From JAHRAW01 sp963693025 (GTDB taxonomy: Bacteria; Pseudomonadota; Gammaproteobacteria; Arenicellales; Poriferihabitantaceae): 64,000 nucleotides of DNA. The position numbers and the translations under genes are program-made. The DNA is taken from assembly GCA_963693025.1 (NCBI GenBank), contig OY843749.1:186001-250000 (forward strand). Direction: 5' to 3'. How positions within the stretch are numbered: the stretch's first letter is position 1; each line of letters starts with the position of its first letter. This document shows positions 35,410 through 43,836 of this stretch, piece after piece. The notes under the pieces are model-generated. The model saw nothing but the letters and a program-made list of their open reading frames with translations, was not told where the DNA came from and searched no databases.

Positions 35410-38301
35410 ATGAATTTACCCGCAATCAAAAAACTATCCGCAGTGCTGATGCTCGCGTTGCCGTTGTCGGCGATGGCGCAAACCGGCGCGCCGGCAATCA
35501 TCACCAGCCCGCTTGACACCAAGCAATACCGCGTCCTCACTCTGGACAACGGCTTGAAAGTGGCGCTGGTGTCCGACCCCGCGACCGACAAATCCGCCGC
35601 ATCGCTGGATGTGCATGTCGGCTCCGGCAGCAACCCGCCGGGGTGGCAGGGGCTCGCCCATTTTCTGGAACACATGCTGTTCCTCGGCAACGAAAAATAT
35701 CCCGAGGTCGGCGAGTACATGAATTTCATCGGCGACCACGGCGGCGACACCAATGCCTACACCTCGTTTGCGCACACCAACTATTTCTTCGATGTCAGTT
35801 CGGAACATCTGCTGCCGGCGCTCGACCGCTTCGCGCAGTTTTTCATCGCGCCGACTTTCAATGAAACTTTTGTCGCCCGCGAGCGCGCGGTGGTTCATTC
35901 CGAATATCAGGCGCGGCGCAAGGATGAAGGGCGGCGTTTGTGGAGCGCGCGCCAGCAGTTGCTCAATCCCGAGCATCCGTCGTCGCGCTTTCTGGTCGGC
36001 TCCGAGCACACCTTGCGCGACCGGGACGGCGCCGGCGTCCGGCAAAAACTCATCGAGTTCTACGAGCGCCACTATTCAGCCAACCTGATGACGCTGGCGG
36101 TGGTCGGCAGGGAGCCGCTCGACCAACTCGAGCACTGGGTCATGCGATTGTTTGCCGGCATTCCCGACCGGCAAGCCAAAGTCGAAATTTTCGAGCAACC
36201 GTATATCGACCGCGAGCGAATTTCATCACGGTTGAATGTGCGACCGCAAAAAGACGAACTGCGCGTCACGTTCATGTTCCCGGTCGCCGGCACCGAAGCG
36301 CATTACCGAAGCAAACCGCTCGGCTACATCGCCAACCTGCTGGGACACGAGGGCGAGGGCTCGCTGCTGGCGTTGCTCGAATCGCTCGGCTGGGCGGAAG
36401 CGTTGAGCGCCGGCGTCGGCTATATGGACGAAGTGCAAGGCACGTTTGAAGTGTCCATTAAACTCACCGAGCCCGGCTTGCAACACATCGATGAAATCGG
36501 GGCATTGCTGTTCCGAGCCATCGATTTGATTGCCGCCGAAGGCATCCAAGCGTGGCGCTACGACGAAAAGCGAAGGCTTGCCCGCCTCGCCTTTCGCTTC
36601 GCCGAAGAGCGCGGGGCGAGCGCCACCGCCCGCTCGCTGGCATTCGGTTTGCAGCGCTATCCGCTCGAAGATGTGTTGCGCGGACCCGGCATGATGGAAG
36701 CGTTCCGCCCCGAGTTGATACGCGACTTGCTCGCCGACCTCACCCCGGACAACGTGCTGTTGCAAGTCGTTTCCAAAGACGCCGAGACGAGCGCGAAAAC
36801 TCCGTTTTACGACGCCGAGTTCGGCATTCAACCCATCGCGCCCGCCACGCTCGCGCGCTGGAAGCAGGGCAACCCCGACGAGCGCTTAGCCTTGCCCCGT
36901 GCCAACCGTTTCATCCCCGAGCGTCTGCTCGCCCACCCCCTGACGCAAGCGCCCACCATCCCCCAAAAGTTGAATGTCGATGACGGTGTCGCGACGGGCG
37001 TGAATGCATGGTATCGCGGCGACCCGCGCTTTGGCACGCCGCGGGCGGTGTTCTATTTCAGCGTGGAGTCCCCGCTCGCCAACGACAGCGCGCGCAATCT
37101 GGCGCTGACCCGGTTGTTCGTCAGCCTGGTCAACCGGCGGCTCGACCAAGCCGGTTATCCGGCGCTCCTCGCCGGTCTCAACTACGATTTGTACCGGCAC
37201 GGCACCGGGTTTTCGGTTCGCATCAGCGGCTATGAAGACAAGCAGCCGGTTATGCTGGCGGTCGTGCTGGAGGCGTTGTTTGTGCGGCATTTTGACGCAT
37301 CCAAGTTGGCGCTGGCGTCCGCCGAGTTGGAGCGAAAGTGGAAAAACAACGCCCTCGAGCCGCCGTATAACCAGGGCGCGCATGAGTTGTATCGCCTGCT
37401 CCTGCATCCCAACTGGAGCGAGGCGGAGCGCCTTGCGGCGCTCGACGAAATCGGGGTTGACGACCTCGCCGCCCACGCCGCGCGGTTGCTGGAAAAGGCG
37501 GCGATTACGACGCTCGCGCACGGCGACATCACGCGCGCGCGCGCGGCGGAGATGAACGCGTTGCTGGCGTCGGCTTTCGCCGGGGCGGAGTTGATTGAGG
37601 CGGTCGATCCGGTCCGGGTCAGGATGCTGAACGACCATCGCGTCCATCTGCGGAGTATGGATGTTGACCACGGCGATTCGGCGTTGCTGGTTTATTTTCA
37701 GGGCGACACGAAAAGCGATTGGGAACACGCCAAGATGTCGTTGCTCGCGCAGTTGATGGAGGCGCCGTTTTTTTTCAACCTGCGCACCACCAACCGGGTC
37801 GGCTATCTGGTGCAAGCGACCAACCTGAACATTCTGGAAGCGCCGGGCTTGCTGTTCGCGGTGCAGAGCCCGACGCATACGCCGCCTGAAATCAACCGAC
37901 TGCTCGACGACTTCTTGAATGAATTCCAACGCACCCTTGAGGGTATGGATGCGCGCACGTTCGAGCAAATCAAACAAGGCTTGATTGCCCGCATCCTGAC
38001 ACGCGACCAAAGACTCAGCGACCGCAGCAATCGTTATTGGCGGGAAATTGACTTGAAAAAATTCACCTTCGATTCGCGCGAGCGGCTCGCCGGCGCGCTC
38101 GAAAGTCTCACCCAAACCGATATGCTCGACTATCTTCAACAAGTGACCGCGGAGCAACCGCGCAAACTCATCATACAATCACCCGGTCGCCGTCAACACG
38201 CGGCGAACCCGCGCCTCGCCGTCGACGCCAACGCGTATACGCCGGTGAAAAACGCCATTGAATTCCGCAAAACCGCCACGCAGTTTTTCCCGGCGGACTG
38301 A
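35410..38301 (+). CDS. ptrA: Periplasmic M16 zinc metallopeptidase, pitrilysin type
   Basis: 963 residues from ATG 35410, almost the same length as E. coli protease III. A signal peptide is clear (MNLPAIKKLSAVLMLALPLSAMA, cut after Ala). The inverted zinc motif HXXEH appears as AHFLEHMLFLG, and the third ligand glutamate lies in ARERAVVHSEYQ about 70 residues later. Four M16 domains are expected from the length. It degrades peptides and small proteins in the periplasm. The open frame extends 22 codons upstream without a signal peptide, so the later ATG is preferred. It stands alone, 6 bp before the cinA-like gene. Confidence 0.93.
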   Translation: MNLPAIKKLSAVLMLALPLSAMAQTGAPAIITSPLDTKQYRVLTLDNGLKVALVSDPATDKSAASLDVHVGSGSNPPGWQGLAHFLEHMLFLGNEKYPEVGEYMNFIGDHGGDTNAYTSFAHTNYFFDVSSEHLLPALDRFAQFFIAPTFNETFVARERAVVHSEYQARRKDEGRRLWSARQQLLNPEHPSSRFLVGSEHTLRDRDGAGVRQKLIEFYERHYSANLMTLAVVGREPLDQLEHWVMRLFAGIPDRQAKVEIFEQPYIDRERISSRLNVRPQKDELRVTFMFPVAGTEAHYRSKPLGYIANLLGHEGEGSLLALLESLGWAEALSAGVGYMDEVQGTFEVSIKLTEPGLQHIDEIGALLFRAIDLIAAEGIQAWRYDEKRRLARLAFRFAEERGASATARSLAFGLQRYPLEDVLRGPGMMEAFRPELIRDLLADLTPDNVLLQVVSKDAETSAKTPFYDAEFGIQPIAPATLARWKQGNPDERLALPRANRFIPERLLAHPLTQAPTIPQKLNVDDGVATGVNAWYRGDPRFGTPRAVFYFSVESPLANDSARNLALTRLFVSLVNRRLDQAGYPALLAGLNYDLYRHGTGFSVRISGYEDKQPVMLAVVLEALFVRHFDASKLALASAELERKWKNNALEPPYNQGAHELYRLLLHPNWSEAERLAALDEIGVDDLAAHAARLLEKAAITTLAHGDITRARAAEMNALLASAFAGAELIEAVDPVRVRMLNDHRVHLRSMDVDHGDSALLVYFQGDTKSDWEHAKMSLLAQLMEAPFFFNLRTTNRVGYLVQATNLNILEAPGLLFAVQSPTHTPPEINRLLDDFLNEFQRTLEGMDARTFEQIKQGLIARILTRDQRLSDRSNRYWREIDLKKFTFDSRERLAGALESLTQTDMLDYLQQVTAEQPRKLIIQSPGRRQHAANPRLAVDANAYTPVKNAIEFRKTATQFFPAD

Positions 38302-38307
38302 GCGAAA

Positions 38308-38805
38308 ATGACCACGCCATCGCGCAACCCGGCGGCTGACTTAGGCGAGCAACTGATAAACATCAAGCGTAGCGTCGCCACCGTGGAATCCTGCACCGGC
38401 GGCGGCATCGCGCAAATGATAACCGCCATCCCCGGCAGCTCCCAATGGTTCGAGCGCGGTTTCGTCACCTACGGCAACGCCGCCAAAACGGAAATGGTCG
38501 GCGTCGCGCGCGAGTTAATCCAACGCCACGGCGCGGTCAGCGTGGAAGTGGCAACGGCAATGGCCGAAGGCGGCATCCGCTTCAGCCGCGCGGACTACTG
38601 CCTAGCGGTAACCGGCGTCGCAGGACCCGACGGCGGCACGGCAACCCACCCGGTCGGCACAGTATGCTTCGCCTGGGCCGCACGAGACGCGCAACAAAAA
38701 GAAACCCTGTCCGCCCGCCAACACTTCACCGGCAACCGCCACGACATCCGCGAACAAAGCGTTGCGTACGCGCTGGCGGGGCTACTGGACTTCATCGGCG
38801 CCTGA
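38308..38805 (+). CDS. pncC: CinA C-terminal family, nicotinamide-nucleotide amidase
   Basis: 165 residues, the stand-alone CinA C-terminal domain. Motifs are TVESCTGGGIAQMITAIPGSS and Y-G-N-A-A-K-T-E-M-V-G-V, then VTGVAGPDGGT, as in E. coli PncC/YgaD. It deamidates nicotinamide mononucleotide to nicotinate mononucleotide in the pyridine nucleotide cycle. It follows the pitrilysin-type gene by 6 bp; recA, a frequent neighbour, is not here. The second half of the gene is notably C/A-rich. Confidence 0.88.
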   Translation: MTTPSRNPAADLGEQLINIKRSVATVESCTGGGIAQMITAIPGSSQWFERGFVTYGNAAKTEMVGVARELIQRHGAVSVEVATAMAEGGIRFSRADYCLAVTGVAGPDGGTATHPVGTVCFAWAARDAQQKETLSARQHFTGNRHDIREQSVAYALAGLLDFIGA

Positions 38806-38830
38806 CGCGCCACGCACGCATTTTCCGCAT

Positions 38831-39292
38831 TCAGAATATCCGAGATTCCAACCCGGCTGCCATCAGCGTGCCTAACTGCTCGCATTGTTTCGGAAATTCC
38901 TCGTTGTAGTCGCCTTTCAGCACCAGCGTCGGTTGCACCAGTTTCCATTTCAAGCCGGTCAGGATGCGCTCCACGCTGGTTTTTGCGCCTTGGCCATCCA
39001 AGCCGCCTTTGACATAGACGGCGGCGGGTAGTCCTTCGGTTTTTTCCAGGCAGGGGTAGTAGATTCTTTCGAGGAAGTCTTTGACCAAGCCGCTCATGTA
39101 GCCGAAGTTTTCGGTGGTGCCGAGGATTAGGCCGTCCGCCCACAGCACGTCATCGGGACCGGCGTCGAGGGGCTCGCGGACGCGGGTTGTGATTCCGTTG
39201 ATGTCTCGGTGGCGGGCGCCGGCGTGCACCGCTTGTTGCAGTTTCCGGGTGTTTTCGGACGGGCAGTTGGAGACGATGAGCAGGTTGGGCAT
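38831..39292 (-). CDS. Flavodoxin-fold NAD(P)H-dependent oxidoreductase
   Basis: 153 residues. N-terminal LLIVSNCPSENTRKLQ resembles the FMN phosphate-binding loop, and ADGLILGTTENFGYMSGLVKDFLER is the second FMN contact region of the NADPH-dependent FMN reductase / flavodoxin_2 class. It lacks a signal peptide and is probably cytoplasmic. It is the last gene of a five-gene minus-strand unit with a Rieske/ferric-reductase-like membrane protein, 33 bp after the preceding gene, so a role in moving electrons within that unit is plausible. Substrate unknown. Confidence 0.78.
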   Translation of the reverse strand: MPNLLIVSNCPSENTRKLQQAVHAGARHRDINGITTRVREPLDAGPDDVLWADGLILGTTENFGYMSGLVKDFLERIYYPCLEKTEGLPAAVYVKGGLDGQGAKTSVERILTGLKWKLVQPTLVLKGDYNEEFPKQCEQLGTLMAAGLESRIF

Positions 39293-39325
39293 GGGGTTGC
39301 CTGCGAGTGCGGCGGTGGCGGCGTA

Positions 39326-40099
39326 TTACATTCGCCGGATGCCGTCGTCGTCCATGCGGATGAATAGCAGGCCGCCTTGCCGCTGCAACTGGCCGCTGAT
39401 TTGCACCGGCTCGGCGGCGAACTTTGCCAGCCACTCGGCGGCGCCGGAGCCGTCGGCGCGGGCGAGTAGGTAGCCGAATTGTTTGCCGTGCGCGTCGGTG
39501 GCGAGCAGCATCGGCGGAATGCCGCCCAACAGGCAGACCTCCGCGCACGCCTTGTGGATTGTCCCTGCGCCGGGTTTCATCACGCCGAGGAAGCACTTGG
39601 AATCGGCGATTTCCCCGCGGAGCGACACCGGTCCCAGCGGCACGCTTTCCAGCGAGGCGTTGATTTCCCCCACATCCACACCGCCTGCTTTTTGGATGGC
39701 GTCTTCGTCGGCGATTTCCAGCATCGTCCAGCCGCCGCGGGTGATGGCGTAGCCGCTGACGGAAACCGGCTGGCGGTCGAAGCGGACCGACCAGTCATCG
39801 GCGGAATGTTTGCCCTGGCGCACCAGCAACACCGACTCCACTTCGCCGGGTTTGTCGGGGCTGATGCGATGCAGCACGGGGTAGGGGCGCAGCCTCAGGA
39901 CGCCTTGCATCGTGGTGACTTGCGCGTTGTCCCAGGTTGCGGGTCCCGTGGATTTTTGTTGCGCCGCCAGCCAGTAACCGCCGACCCCGCACGCGGCGAT
40001 TAGCAGCACCGCCAGCGGTCGGTACAAGCGCGCAAGCGCCGTCGGCATCGGCAGGTAGCCGACAAAGAACGGGGCGTCTTGTTTATTCGGCGGCGGCAT
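39326..40099 (-). CDS. Membrane-anchored periplasmic protein of unknown function, redox operon
   Basis: 257 residues with one transmembrane segment at about residues 27-47 (LAVLLIAACGVGGYWLAA), so most of the protein is predicted to face the periplasm. The best-kept part is around residues 165-200: GEIADSKCFLGVMKPG, H-K-A-C-A-E-V-C and GGIPPMLL, with three cysteines and a histidine that could bind metal or form disulphides. I have seen this motif beside Rieske/ferric-reductase proteins but know no assigned function. Its start overlaps the end of the Rieske gene by 17 nt. An internal Met at residue 18 is an alternative start. Confidence 0.7.
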   Translation of the reverse strand: MPPPNKQDAPFFVGYLPMPTALARLYRPLAVLLIAACGVGGYWLAAQQKSTGPATWDNAQVTTMQGVLRLRPYPVLHRISPDKPGEVESVLLVRQGKHSADDWSVRFDRQPVSVSGYAITRGGWTMLEIADEDAIQKAGGVDVGEINASLESVPLGPVSLRGEIADSKCFLGVMKPGAGTIHKACAEVCLLGGIPPMLLATDAHGKQFGYLLARADGSGAAEWLAKFAAEPVQISGQLQRQGGLLFIRMDDDGIRRM

Positions 40100-41177
40100 C
40101 GGCGGCGGCGCCTCGCGGTATTTCCGTCACCGGGCGGGGCGCGCCGGCGGGCAGGGGGGTCGGGTCGAGCAAGACCTTGTCCGCCTCCACGCGCAACCGG
40201 TAGGTCGCCACCTTTTCGGTGAACGGCGGCGGCGAGCAGCCGTCTTCGGGTTTGTATTGATAGCCGTGCCACGGGCAGGTAATCAATCCGTCGATGACCT
40301 TGCCCTCGCCGAGCGGCCCGTTCTGGTGCCGGCAGACGTTGGAGACCGCCGCCAGTTTGGTTTGCTCGTAGCGGAAGACGGCGACGCGCTCGCCGCCCGC
40401 CACCGAGACGGTGAGCGCGCGGTTGTCGGGTATGTCGCGCCAGTTGCAGGCGGCGACCCAGTTGCCTTCCTGCGCGGGCGCCGGTTGCCCGCCGTCGATG
40501 TCGATGTCAGCCGAAGATTGGGTGAACCCGGCGACGAGGTGCAGCCCGCCGACCAGCAACACGCTGCTCGCCGCCATCCACGGTAGCAATCCGGTGTTGT
40601 CCTGTTGCAGCGCGCCGAAGGTTATATGGATGACGATGAGCGCGTAGGCGGGATAGACCAGCATGTGGAGCGCCTTCCACAGGGGTCCCCCGAGGTTGGC
40701 GTTCCAGTAGTCGTGGCTGGTGGCGGCGAGCAAAAACAGGAGCGCCAGCGCCGCCGCGCCGACCGCTTGAAAGGGGAAGTCGCCGACCGAGCGGTAGTCG
40801 CCGCCCGAGATGAACACCGACACGACCGGATTGACCACGCCGAAACTGTGATACCAATAAACCGCCAGCGCGGCGTGCAGCAACGCGACGACAAACAGCG
40901 ACACGCCGAAATGCCGCCGGTTATACAGCAACGGCAGAAAGCGCCGGTCGATGCGCGCCAGCGGGCCGATGCAGAGAATGAAGGTCAGCATGATGAACGC
41001 GCAAGTGGCAAGCGCGCGCATCGCCACGATGGGGGTGGAGATGGCGTCGGCGCCGGTGTAAAGGGCGTTGCTGACGGCGATGAACAGGGCGAGATACGCG
41101 ACGATGCCAGCCCAGACGCAGGCATCGTAGATTTGCTTGCGCCGGTTCCAGTTGACCGGCACATACCCGTGACTCAC
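40083..41177 (-). CDS. Ferric-reductase-like membrane protein fused to a Rieske domain
   Basis: 364 residues from a GTG at 41177 that overlaps the preceding stop (GTGA). About six membrane helices fill residues 20-215; histidines 89, 101, 171 and 184 are spaced as in b-heme ferric reductase-like proteins. After a linker, a Rieske [2Fe-2S] domain has Cys282-x-His284 and Cys301-x-x-His304 (VCRHQNGPL, then CPWHGYQ). The combination suggests transmembrane electron transfer between a soluble donor and an acceptor, with the cluster on one face. Central gene of a five-gene unit. The partners and physiological role are not known to me. Confidence 0.82.
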   Translation of the reverse strand: MSHGYVPVNWNRRKQIYDACVWAGIVAYLALFIAVSNALYTGADAISTPIVAMRALATCAFIMLTFILCIGPLARIDRRFLPLLYNRRHFGVSLFVVALLHAALAVYWYHSFGVVNPVVSVFISGGDYRSVGDFPFQAVGAAALALLFLLAATSHDYWNANLGGPLWKALHMLVYPAYALIVIHITFGALQQDNTGLLPWMAASSVLLVGGLHLVAGFTQSSADIDIDGGQPAPAQEGNWVAACNWRDIPDNRALTVSVAGGERVAVFRYEQTKLAAVSNVCRHQNGPLGEGKVIDGLITCPWHGYQYKPEDGCSPPPFTEKVATYRLRVEADKVLLDPTPLPAGAPRPVTEIPRGAAADAAAE

Positions 41178-41338
41178 GGCAACACCCCCATTTGCGGCTT
41201 GCCGGGGACGGTTGGAACTTCGGTGTTGGTGGGGGATAAATTCGTGTCGGGCTGGCTGAACGACAAGACCAGCCCCAGCAATAACGGCGCCAGTAGCAGC
41301 CAGACGACACGGTGGAGGGTGCGTTGCCGTGCAATCAT
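41174..41338 (-). CDS. Small single-pass membrane protein (54 aa), redox operon
   Basis: 54 residues with one hydrophobic helix (VVWLLLAPLLLGLVL) after a short basic N-terminus MIARQRTLHR, then a polar tail. Its ATG overlaps the stop of the 63-aa gene (ATGA) and its stop overlaps the GTG of the Rieske gene (GTGA). Such tight coupling on both sides supports a real gene. Function unknown; a small subunit of the membrane redox complex is possible. Confidence 0.6.
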   Translation of the reverse strand: MIARQRTLHRVVWLLLAPLLLGLVLSFSQPDTNLSPTNTEVPTVPGKPQMGVLP

Positions 41339-41526
41339 CGGCGGGCGAACCACTTCCACCCCAACAACGGCCACAACACAACCGCCGCCGGCACCCACAT
41401 CAATCGCACCCCAACCGAAGCCCCCCGCGCCTCCGGCGCAATCACCCCATACCCCCAAACAAAAAACCCCACACCAAACGCGCAACCGGCGAGTAGGTAG
41501 TAGCCGATGAGGGTTAAGATGAGCAT
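41335..41526 (-). CDS. Small two-pass membrane protein (63 aa), redox operon
   Basis: 63 residues with two hydrophobic segments, LIGYYLLAGCAFGVGFFVWG and LMWVPAAVVLWPLLGW, ending in KWFARR. It is the first gene of the five-gene minus-strand unit and overlaps the next by 4 nt. No motif reveals a function. The region just upstream (41,527-42,000) holds a composite repeat and no other gene that I can support. Confidence 0.62.
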   Translation of the reverse strand: MLILTLIGYYLLAGCAFGVGFFVWGYGVIAPEARGASVGVRLMWVPAAVVLWPLLGWKWFARR

Positions 41527-41610
41527 TGATTGGGGGCGGGTACAAGTGGTGGATTATTTTACTCTATTTGTGGGGATGGTGTAGCTTGCAACTCGTCATT
41601 CCCAACAACT

Positions 41611-41930
41611 TCGTCATTCTCGAGCGTTAGCGCCCGTTGCCGCGTAGCGGCTTACGGGCGCTTACGACCTCGGGAATCTCCCTAAGTCTAGCGTGGACTT
41701 TACCGAAGCCCCCGGCGGATTTTTCTCGCTTAAAAGACTGCGGGAATGGCGTTGTTTGGGCTTAGTGCCAGTCTTATGGAGATTGCGCGTATCATCCCTG
41801 ATACGCGCCCTGCGGGCTACGCGAAAATCCGCTCCCGGCGGATTTTTCCCGAGGACGCAAGTGTCCGTAAGCCGCCGCTTAAAAGAAAAAGCGCGGCGGC
41901 AAACGGACACTAACGCTCGAGAATGACGAA
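41611..41930. repeat. Composite of dispersed repeats with embedded sub-module (R8)
   Basis: The left ~110 bp is a reverse-oriented copy (TCGTCATTCTCGAGCG to CTCGGGAATCTCCCTAAG), then a broken middle with CCGGCGGATTTTT, then a forward copy (GTGCCAGTCTTATGGAGATT, the ~62-bp palindromic module, GCCGCCGCTT hairpin, CGCTCGAGAATGACGAA). It looks like two copies fused head to head with loss of ends. A lone CTCGTCATTCCC lies just upstream at 41,592. It fills the divergent gap before the thioesterase gene. Confidence 0.75.
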
Positions 41931-42000
41931 ATCCTCTATTTATCCAACCCGCAGGAATGAAACAGGCTATAATCCGCCGCAGTGTCATTTTTCATTTCGT

Positions 42001-42435
42001 ATGAGCGCACTTGAGACCCGATTGACGGTTGCTGAATTTAATCGCATCAAAGCCGAGCGAATGCCGTTTGCCGCGTTGATGGGGCTTGAGATTGAGTCTA
42101 TTTCCAGGGAGTTGGCGGTTATGCGGGCGGTGCATCGGGATGAGTTTTTGCGACCGGGGGGCACCGTGGCGGGGCCGATTATGACGGGGTTGGCGGACGC
42201 CGCTTTTTATGCCTTGATTCTGGGGAATATCGGAGCCGTGGAGTTGGCGGTGACCACCAATTTGTCGATTAACTTTTTGCGCAAGCCGCCGCCGGGGGAC
42301 ATCGTCGCCGCCGCCCGTTTGCTCAAACTCGGCAAGCGGCTGGCGGTGTGCGAAGCCAGCCTTTACAGCGAGGCATTGGGGAAGGAGCAGCCGGTGGCGC
42401 ACGCGACCGGCACCTATTCCATTCCCCAGACCTGA
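42001..42435 (+). CDS. PaaI-type hotdog-fold thioesterase
   Basis: 144 residues from ATG 42001. The hotdog core with MPFAALMGLEIESIS, F-L-R-P-G-G-T-V-A-G-P, M-T-G-L-A-D-A-A-F-Y and LSINFLRKPPPGDIVAAAR matches acyl-CoA thioesterases of the PaaI/YbgC type. Substrate cannot be told. The cation-efflux gene follows directly (stop then ATG with no gap), so the two are co-transcribed. An upstream in-frame start at 41,923 lies in the repeat and is rejected. Confidence 0.82.
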   Translation: MSALETRLTVAEFNRIKAERMPFAALMGLEIESISRELAVMRAVHRDEFLRPGGTVAGPIMTGLADAAFYALILGNIGAVELAVTTNLSINFLRKPPPGDIVAAARLLKLGKRLAVCEASLYSEALGKEQPVAHATGTYSIPQT

Positions 42436-43380
42436 ATGAAGAAAAAATCCGGCTCCAAATGGGTCGTGCTGGCCGCGCTGGTCGGGAACGGGCTGATTGC
42501 GTGCACCAAATTCATCGCCGCCGGCATCACCGGCAGTTCCGCGATGTTGAGCGAGGCGATTCACTCGGTGGTCGATACCGGCAACCAGGGGTTGCTGCTG
42601 TGGGGTATGAAGCGCTCGTCCAAACCGGCGGACGAGCAGCATCCGTTCGGCTACGGGATGGAGTTGTATTTCTGGACTTTCGTGGTCGCCATCCTGGTGT
42701 TCGCCATCGGCGCCGGCGTGTCGCTGTATGAAGGCGTCACCAAACTGATGGCGCCGACGGAGATACTGCGCCCGATGGTCAACTACATCGTGCTGGCGGT
42801 CGCGATGGTGTTTGAAGCGGGCGCCTGGGCGGTGGCATTCCGCGAATTCAGGAAGCAGAAGGGCTCGGCGACCGGCTATTTCGAGGCGGTGCGGCTGAGC
42901 AAGGACCCGACCGTGTTCACGGTGCTGTTTGAAGACAGCGCCGCCATGCTGGGGCTGATTTCCGCGCTGATTGGGTTGTTGCTGGCGCAATGGCTCGGCA
43001 ATCCGATGTATGACGCGCTGGCGTCGATCGCCATCGGCATCATCCTGAGCGCCACCGCGATGGTGCTGGCGTATGAGAGCAAGGGCTTGCTCATCGGCGA
43101 AGCCGCCAGCCGCGAAGTGCGAACCGGCATCCGGCGCATCCTCGCACAGGAGCGCAACATCCTCAGCATCAACGAGGTGCTGACCATGCACCTGGGACCG
43201 GAGGACGTGCTGCTGACCATCAGTTTGGACTTCACCGACTCGATGTCGTCGGGGGATGTGGAGGATAGTATTAGTCTTTTAGAAACAAGGATTAAGGGGA
43301 AGTATCCGGAGATTGCTCGAATATTTATTGAGGCGCAGAGTAAGACGGGGCATTTGCGGAATATCAAGCGGTCGCAGTGA
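42436..43380 (+). CDS. Cation diffusion facilitator family transporter
   Basis: 314 residues with six predicted membrane helices. The metal-site signatures are SEAIHSVVDTGNQ in helix 2 (His-x-x-x-Asp) and F-E-D-S-A-A-M-L-G in helix 5, which is a variant of the usual H/D-x-x-x-D. A C-terminal cytoplasmic domain of about 90 residues follows. These proteins exchange divalent metal (zinc, iron, manganese) for protons at the inner membrane. Metal specificity is not decidable. It directly follows the thioesterase gene and ends six bases before the dif-like site. Confidence 0.88.
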   Translation: MKKKSGSKWVVLAALVGNGLIACTKFIAAGITGSSAMLSEAIHSVVDTGNQGLLLWGMKRSSKPADEQHPFGYGMELYFWTFVVAILVFAIGAGVSLYEGVTKLMAPTEILRPMVNYIVLAVAMVFEAGAWAVAFREFRKQKGSATGYFEAVRLSKDPTVFTVLFEDSAAMLGLISALIGLLLAQWLGNPMYDALASIAIGIILSATAMVLAYESKGLLIGEAASREVRTGIRRILAQERNILSINEVLTMHLGPEDVLLTISLDFTDSMSSGDVEDSISLLETRIKGKYPEIARIFIEAQSKTGHLRNIKRSQ

Positions 43381-43386
43381 AATTTT

Positions 43387-43414
43387 ACTTCGTATAATCT
43401 ATATTATGTAAAAT
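43387..43414 (+). other. dif: dif-like XerC/XerD recombination site
   Basis: 28 bp. XerC arm ACTTCGTATAA (43387-43397), centre TCTATA, XerD arm TTATGTAAAAT (43404-43414). By eye 22 of 28 positions match E. coli dif, including ten of eleven in the XerD arm, and the XerC arm agrees with known variation in other Gammaproteobacteria. It lies in an AT-rich patch between convergent cation-efflux and phoU genes, and gene orientation flips around it. It is either the chromosome dimer resolution site or the attachment site of a Xer-using mobile element; context favours the former. Confidence 0.8.
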
Positions 43415-43442
43415 AACCTTACAGGTTATTTTACATAATATA
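43400..43442. repeat. Perfect 20-bp inverted repeat overlapping the dif-like site
   Basis: TATATTATGTAAAATAACCT (43400-43419) is followed by TAC and by its exact reverse complement (43423-43442). The left arm contains the XerD arm and part of the centre of dif; the right arm repeats them inverted, without a second XerC arm. A 20-bp perfect AT-rich palindrome is unlikely by chance in this GC-rich sequence. Possible roles: relic of a Xer-integrated element, a hairpin recombination site, or a transcription terminator for the convergent genes. Confidence 0.9.
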
Positions 43443-43514
43443 TGCGGCGGAACGCCGTTTGCTGTGGGGGCTACTACTTCGTCATTCCCCACCTACTTCG
43501 TCACTCACAACAAA

Positions 43515-43781
43515 CTCGTCATTCTCGAGCGTTAGTGTCCGTTGCCGCCGCGCTTTTTCTTTTAAGCGGCGGCTTACGGACACTTACGACCTCGGGAATC
43601 TCCCTAAGACTGGCACAGGCTTTGTTGGAATTCACGGTAGCCTTAGGGAGATTCCCGAAGGCGATGAAAAATCCGCCGGGAGCGGATTTTCGCGTAGCCC
43701 GAAGGGTTTGTATCAGGGATGATACAAACAAAAATATGGTCGCTGTCGCTCCCTATTTTTCTATCGTTCGAGAATGACGAG
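43515..43781 (-). repeat. Dispersed nested-palindrome repeat, long form, reverse orientation (R9, 267 bp)
   Basis: Complete ends CTCGTCATTCTCGAGCG and GTTCGAGAATGACGAG. It carries the ~62-bp palindromic module, but after CCATATTTTT on its own sense strand, not after GAGATT as in R4. Lone end-motifs flank it (TTCGTCATTCCCC at 43,479 and TTGAGAATGACGGG at 43,785). With dif it accounts for the 456 bp between the cation-efflux gene and phoU. Confidence 0.85.
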
Positions 43782-43836
43782 TACTTGAGAATGACGGGTA
43801 AGTAGTTGGGCACCGACATTCACCACAACCACCCCC

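Noticed and set aside
43383..43413. Resemblance to a loxP half-site (ACTTCGTATA)
   Set aside because: The match is confined to one arm, whereas the full 28-bp dif pattern fits both arms and the spacing. The loxP similarity is shared ancestry or chance among tyrosine-recombinase sites.
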